Origin: Poecilobothrus nobilitatus
Taxonomy: Eukaryota; Arthropoda; Insecta; Diptera; Dolichopodidae
Assembly (NCBI GenBank): GCA_947095535.1
Contig: OX352772.1
Span: forward strand, 42,489,445 to 42,553,444
Length of the DNA: 64,000 nucleotides
Direction: 5' to 3'
This document shows positions 60,345 to 64,000 of this stretch, one piece after another (positions within the stretch are counted from its first letter, which is position 1; each line of letters opens with the position of its first letter). The notes beneath the pieces were generated by a model. The model saw only the letters and a list, made by a program, of their open reading frames with translations. It made no database searches and was not told where the DNA came from. The translations under genes were made by a program, and so were the position numbers.

Positions 60345-61560
60345 GCACATTTCCAAAAAGATTTTGAAAAAATGTGCCTATTAGTTTCACTCTGCCCGTC
60401 CGTCCGTTCGTCTGTCCGTCTGTTCTACACCGTTAAAGATAGAGAAAACAAATTTTAACCATGGGTAGGTCTCATAAAAAAATTAATTTTGTGGAACAAC
60501 TTTTTCATGTAGCCCCATCCATCAGAGAACTACAGCCCCTCAAACTTTGAAAAAGCCCTATTTTTAAACGCGTATATTTCATGTTGCGCTTAACATTTTT
60601 GCAATCTGAAAACGCTATTCGACAGGAATTTTTTTACCTTTCTAAATCAATATCAAAATTGTATGTCAATTTTAAATTTACTATTTAAATTTACCGATAT
60701 GTGAAAACTAAATTTTGCATGATTTTTCTATCTCCATAACTCCGGCACGCTTTTAGATAGAGACTTGAAATTTTGAGGCAAGAAAAAACTTTTAGAATTA
60801 GTATAAGTTTGCTCATAAATTTTTTTTGGGCCACCCCCTGTTTATGAGCTATTAGGGCTCAAAAATTGAAAATTTGCTATTTTTAAACACCTGTAACTTA
60901 GGTACCTCCACACATTTTACTTCGGCAAGATATAAAAATTAAAGCTACAGTAATATATTTTATGGTGTGTTAAAGGTTTATTTTAGTTATATAGGGTTCC
61001 AGAATTACAGCTCTTCAAAATTTCGAAAAAGACCCATTTTCAGATTTATATATCTCAGGCTCTGCGTAATAGTTTTGTAATCTAAAACCACCAGAAGACC
61101 GGAAATTTTATTATCTACATAAAGAAAAAAATTAAAATTATGCAATATTTTGTAATTTACTATATAAATTTACCGTTATGTGAAAACCACATTTTGCATG
61201 AAATTTCTTTTTTCATAACTCCGGCACGCCTTTAGATAGGAACCTGAAATTTTAGAAATAGTATAAAAAAAAGAACTATTAGAAAAGAACTTTTAGAAAT
61301 AGTATAAGTTTCCTTAGAAAATTTTTTTGTACCACCCCCTGTTTAAGAGGTATTAGGGCTGAAAAATTGAAAATTTGCTATTTTTAGGCACCTGTAACTT
61401 ATGCATTTGTACAAATTTTTCCTCGGCAAGACAGACACACAGAAATTAAAACTCCAGTAATATATTTTTACGTGTGTTAACGGTTTTTCTTAGTAATAAA
61501 GAGTTCCGGACTTACAGCCCCTCAAAATTTCAGAAAAGTGTTATTTTCACATATTTTCTT
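60345..61560 (+). repeat. Dispersed repeat with internal units, copy at 60 kb
   Basis: The copy begins with a hairpin (GCACATTT / AAATGTGC, 60345-60378), then TTAGTTTCACTCTGCCCGTC and a GTCC/GTCT microsatellite. Large internal units follow: the phrase CAAA(A)TTTCGAAAAAG occurs at 60541, 61016 and, degraded, 61523, and CACCCCCTGTTTA at 60833 and 61333. This is the most complete of three related copies in the window (others near 36.3 and, inverted, 10.6-11.4 kb). No coding frame survives. The class is unknown; tandem internal units and a hairpin near the start suggest a non-autonomous element. Confidence 0.75.
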
Positions 61561-64000
61561 ATTACAAAAAATTTCTTAAATTTTATTTTTTAAATTTTCA
61601 AATTTTTGTTCAAGTCACATTCTACCTTGTTTATTTTGTATTTTTTCTTTCAAATTTTAATCTAATCTTTTATTTTTATGTATCAAGTTTTGTTTTTTTA
61701 TTTATTTTTATTGTAATTTTTTGTAGATTTTCTTGTAAAGTACCAAAATAGTATGTACCTATATAATATTGTACGTGTAAATAAAAACAAATATTCACTT
61801 TATCCATGAACTTTATTAAAATTCGTAGTAAATCGATGATTAAACCAAATTAAATAAAAACTCAAGGTCTGAAAAAAAAAAAATTTATAAATTTGTTTCT
61901 TAATTTTTTTTTTCCTCTCATAGCTGGAAGCTGAAACTAATAACAAATATAATAGAATTGGTTAAGTGCTAAAGTACCTACTATTACTATTATTATTATT
62001 GTCATTGGTAGACAGTAGTCAGACAAAACATGCGATAATAATTTTTTTATTATAAACTTTTTTTTGTACACATAATTATGAAAATATATATGTACATAGG
62101 TATATTATATTTACATATTATAAATACATATGTATGTGCATATGTACATATTTTTCGCGTATATTTTTTGAATGTTAATTTATTGTAAGCATAGTGATCA
62201 ATTTTTCTATTGGTAATCGTTATAGATTTTAAAATGCGTTTTATGTTGTCTGATGTTAATGAATAAAATATAAAATATTTACATATGTATTATACCTATA
62301 TACAATATATTTTTCATTACTGATTTAGAATAAATAATTAGTTAATTTTAAATAGGATTTGATTTTTTTTAAAAAGACATTACGAACTTTTTTTTTACAT
62401 TGCAATTATTTCAAGATTTGTGATTCCCTTTATGAGAATATACATTTTATATAAGTTCTGAAGTACATATACTAATAATATTTATGTAATAAAATACAAT
62501 ATACCTATAGTATCGTATACATTATATAGTCATATACAGTAATTATAAATGCTAAAACATTTGATACTATTTTTTTCCTCCTCTAAAAATATATTTTCGG
62601 AAAAATTTTTTTACAAGTTTTTTGTTATATGGGTATATTTCCTATGGGTTAATGTGTGTAATTGTGATTTCTGCTTGTCAAAACTTAAGAAAAAAGAATC
62701 CGGCAATTTTCATATTTTACATTATATGTACATATACAATGTATATTATGATTTTAAGGAAAATTGTTTAGCTTTTGTTGTGAAACTCTAAAATTGGTCG
62801 AAAAAGAAAGTAAATTTCCATAAAAAATATTTTTTTTTCTCCAATGGTTTCACATTTATCTTTTCTATCTGAAGAAAGAACAACGAACGTATGGTTTTTC
62901 GATGAGTACGAAAGAATTTTATACATAAATAAATATTTTACAAAATTTTGAAATTAAAAGAAGGAACAAGAAAATATGTATTTTTTATTTTATGTTATAG
63001 TATGTTAATTTCCTTTTAAATAATTTCGATATGTAAAAAGTTCATTTTCGGTTCCAAATAATATTTACAACAAAGACTAAACAGTTTTATTTAATTACAA
63101 AATTTTGAAATACATATTATGTACAATATATATTGTATATATTTTGGCTTCTTTGTAAACTTAAAAGTTAAGTCTAATTTAAGTGATTAATATACAAATT
63201 CACAGAATCAAATGGAATTGATTTTGTATCTAAACTCCTCGGTTTGGATATAAAACCGATAACAATCACAAAACATAGATCACGTGAGTGCAGTGGGATC
63301 AAAATGGCACAATCTAGTGGTAATTGAGGCATCGTGAAGGTCACCACCTTATATATACCTACCTACAACATATAAGAATGTCCCTTTAAATTATGTTTTG
63401 CTACATTAAAAGATTTTATTTAATAGAGATATACATTTGATTTTCTAAAAGCTTTTATATTGCAATAACATATGATCTGTTATTTGTTATTTTTCTTTAT
63501 ATAAAGTAAATATAATATCATTAATTTAAAAAGATTCATTTTTATAGATAGATAATTTCACATTATCACAAGTTAAAATTTTCAAAAATAAAAGAAAATA
63601 CGATATATTGATAATAATTAAACATGAAAACGAATTTATCACGAAAAAATTTTTTTTTTTGGTAAAAATCGTTGTAATTATTTAACGGTGAAAAACGTTA
63701 CCGTCGAAGCGTAAATTTATTTCAAAGTTTTTTTTTTTTCTTTTTGTAAATTTTAGATTTTATAATTTATTGCGTGCTTAAAGTGTATGAAAAGTAAGGA
63801 AATAATAAATGAATAAATTTGTCAATGGTATATAGAATTAATAATTGAACTAAAATTTAATATTTCAAATCTACCACAATTAAATAATTATTCGAATTTT
63901 TATTCTTCTTTATGTGGAAGCTATATATAGGTATACAATATTCAGATTAGAATATTAAATTGTTATTGCTGTTTTAGAGGAAAGCGATGTAAATGTTTAC
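61561..64000. other. AT-rich intergenic DNA to the window end
   Basis: No gene is recognised. TATG/TACA microsatellite sequence lies near 62080-62150. A less AT-rich patch at 63200-63350 contains the palindromic E-box TCACGTGA (63280-63287) but no convincing exon. The plus-strand frame at 62549-62791 is Phe/Lys-rich and probably chance. Confidence 0.5.

Overview
This window looks like nuclear DNA from an insect or other arthropod. It is strongly AT-rich, with long A and T homopolymers and (TA)n or TATG/TACA microsatellites. It has intron-containing genes with canonical GT-AG splice sites, tRNA-derived SINEs, decayed mariner-like transposons and several inverted-repeat elements. Order and species cannot be fixed from the sequence alone; some dispersed repeats have a dipteran flavour, but that is recalled, not searched.

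The only securely recognised gene is casein kinase I alpha (CK1alpha), on the minus strand. It spans almost the whole window: start codon at 55677, exon 1 at 55614-55677, the large kinase exon at 54600-55374, and the last coding exons about 46-48 kb downstream. There are two alternative last exons. One (8023-8281) carries a glutamine-rich tail and gives a 365-residue product. The other (6539-6704) carries a short KEKQR-type tail and gives 334 residues. Both begin with the same conserved motif ([12 protein letters not shown]), accept the same split arginine codon and end in their own stop. They therefore look like a tandem duplication of the terminal exon used as alternatives.

The 46-kb intron is mostly featureless AT-rich DNA with insertions: a SINE on the minus strand (13.5 kb), a frameshifted mariner-like transposase (17.3-18.4 kb), palindromic or foldback elements (19.1, 21.7, 23.5 and 29.7 kb), an internally deleted mariner-like element with terminal inverted repeats (38.4-39.1 kb), a repeat with three internal 141-142 bp units (40.3-41.1 kb), and a second SINE (47.7 kb). 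A larger dispersed family with internal units of roughly 450-500 bp occurs at 36.3-37.2 and 60.3-61.6 kb, with a diverged inverted relative at 10.6-11.4 kb.

At 27024-27153 a GC-richer minus-strand stretch has a good acceptor, a 42-codon open frame in the only phase compatible with the CK1alpha kinase exon, and a poly(A) signal. It may be a third alternative end of CK1alpha or the last exon of a nested gene. Upstream of CK1alpha (55.7-57.1 kb) lies a probable promoter region, then a short plus-strand open frame that could be the first exon of a divergent gene. The remainder (57-64 kb) shows no convincing gene.
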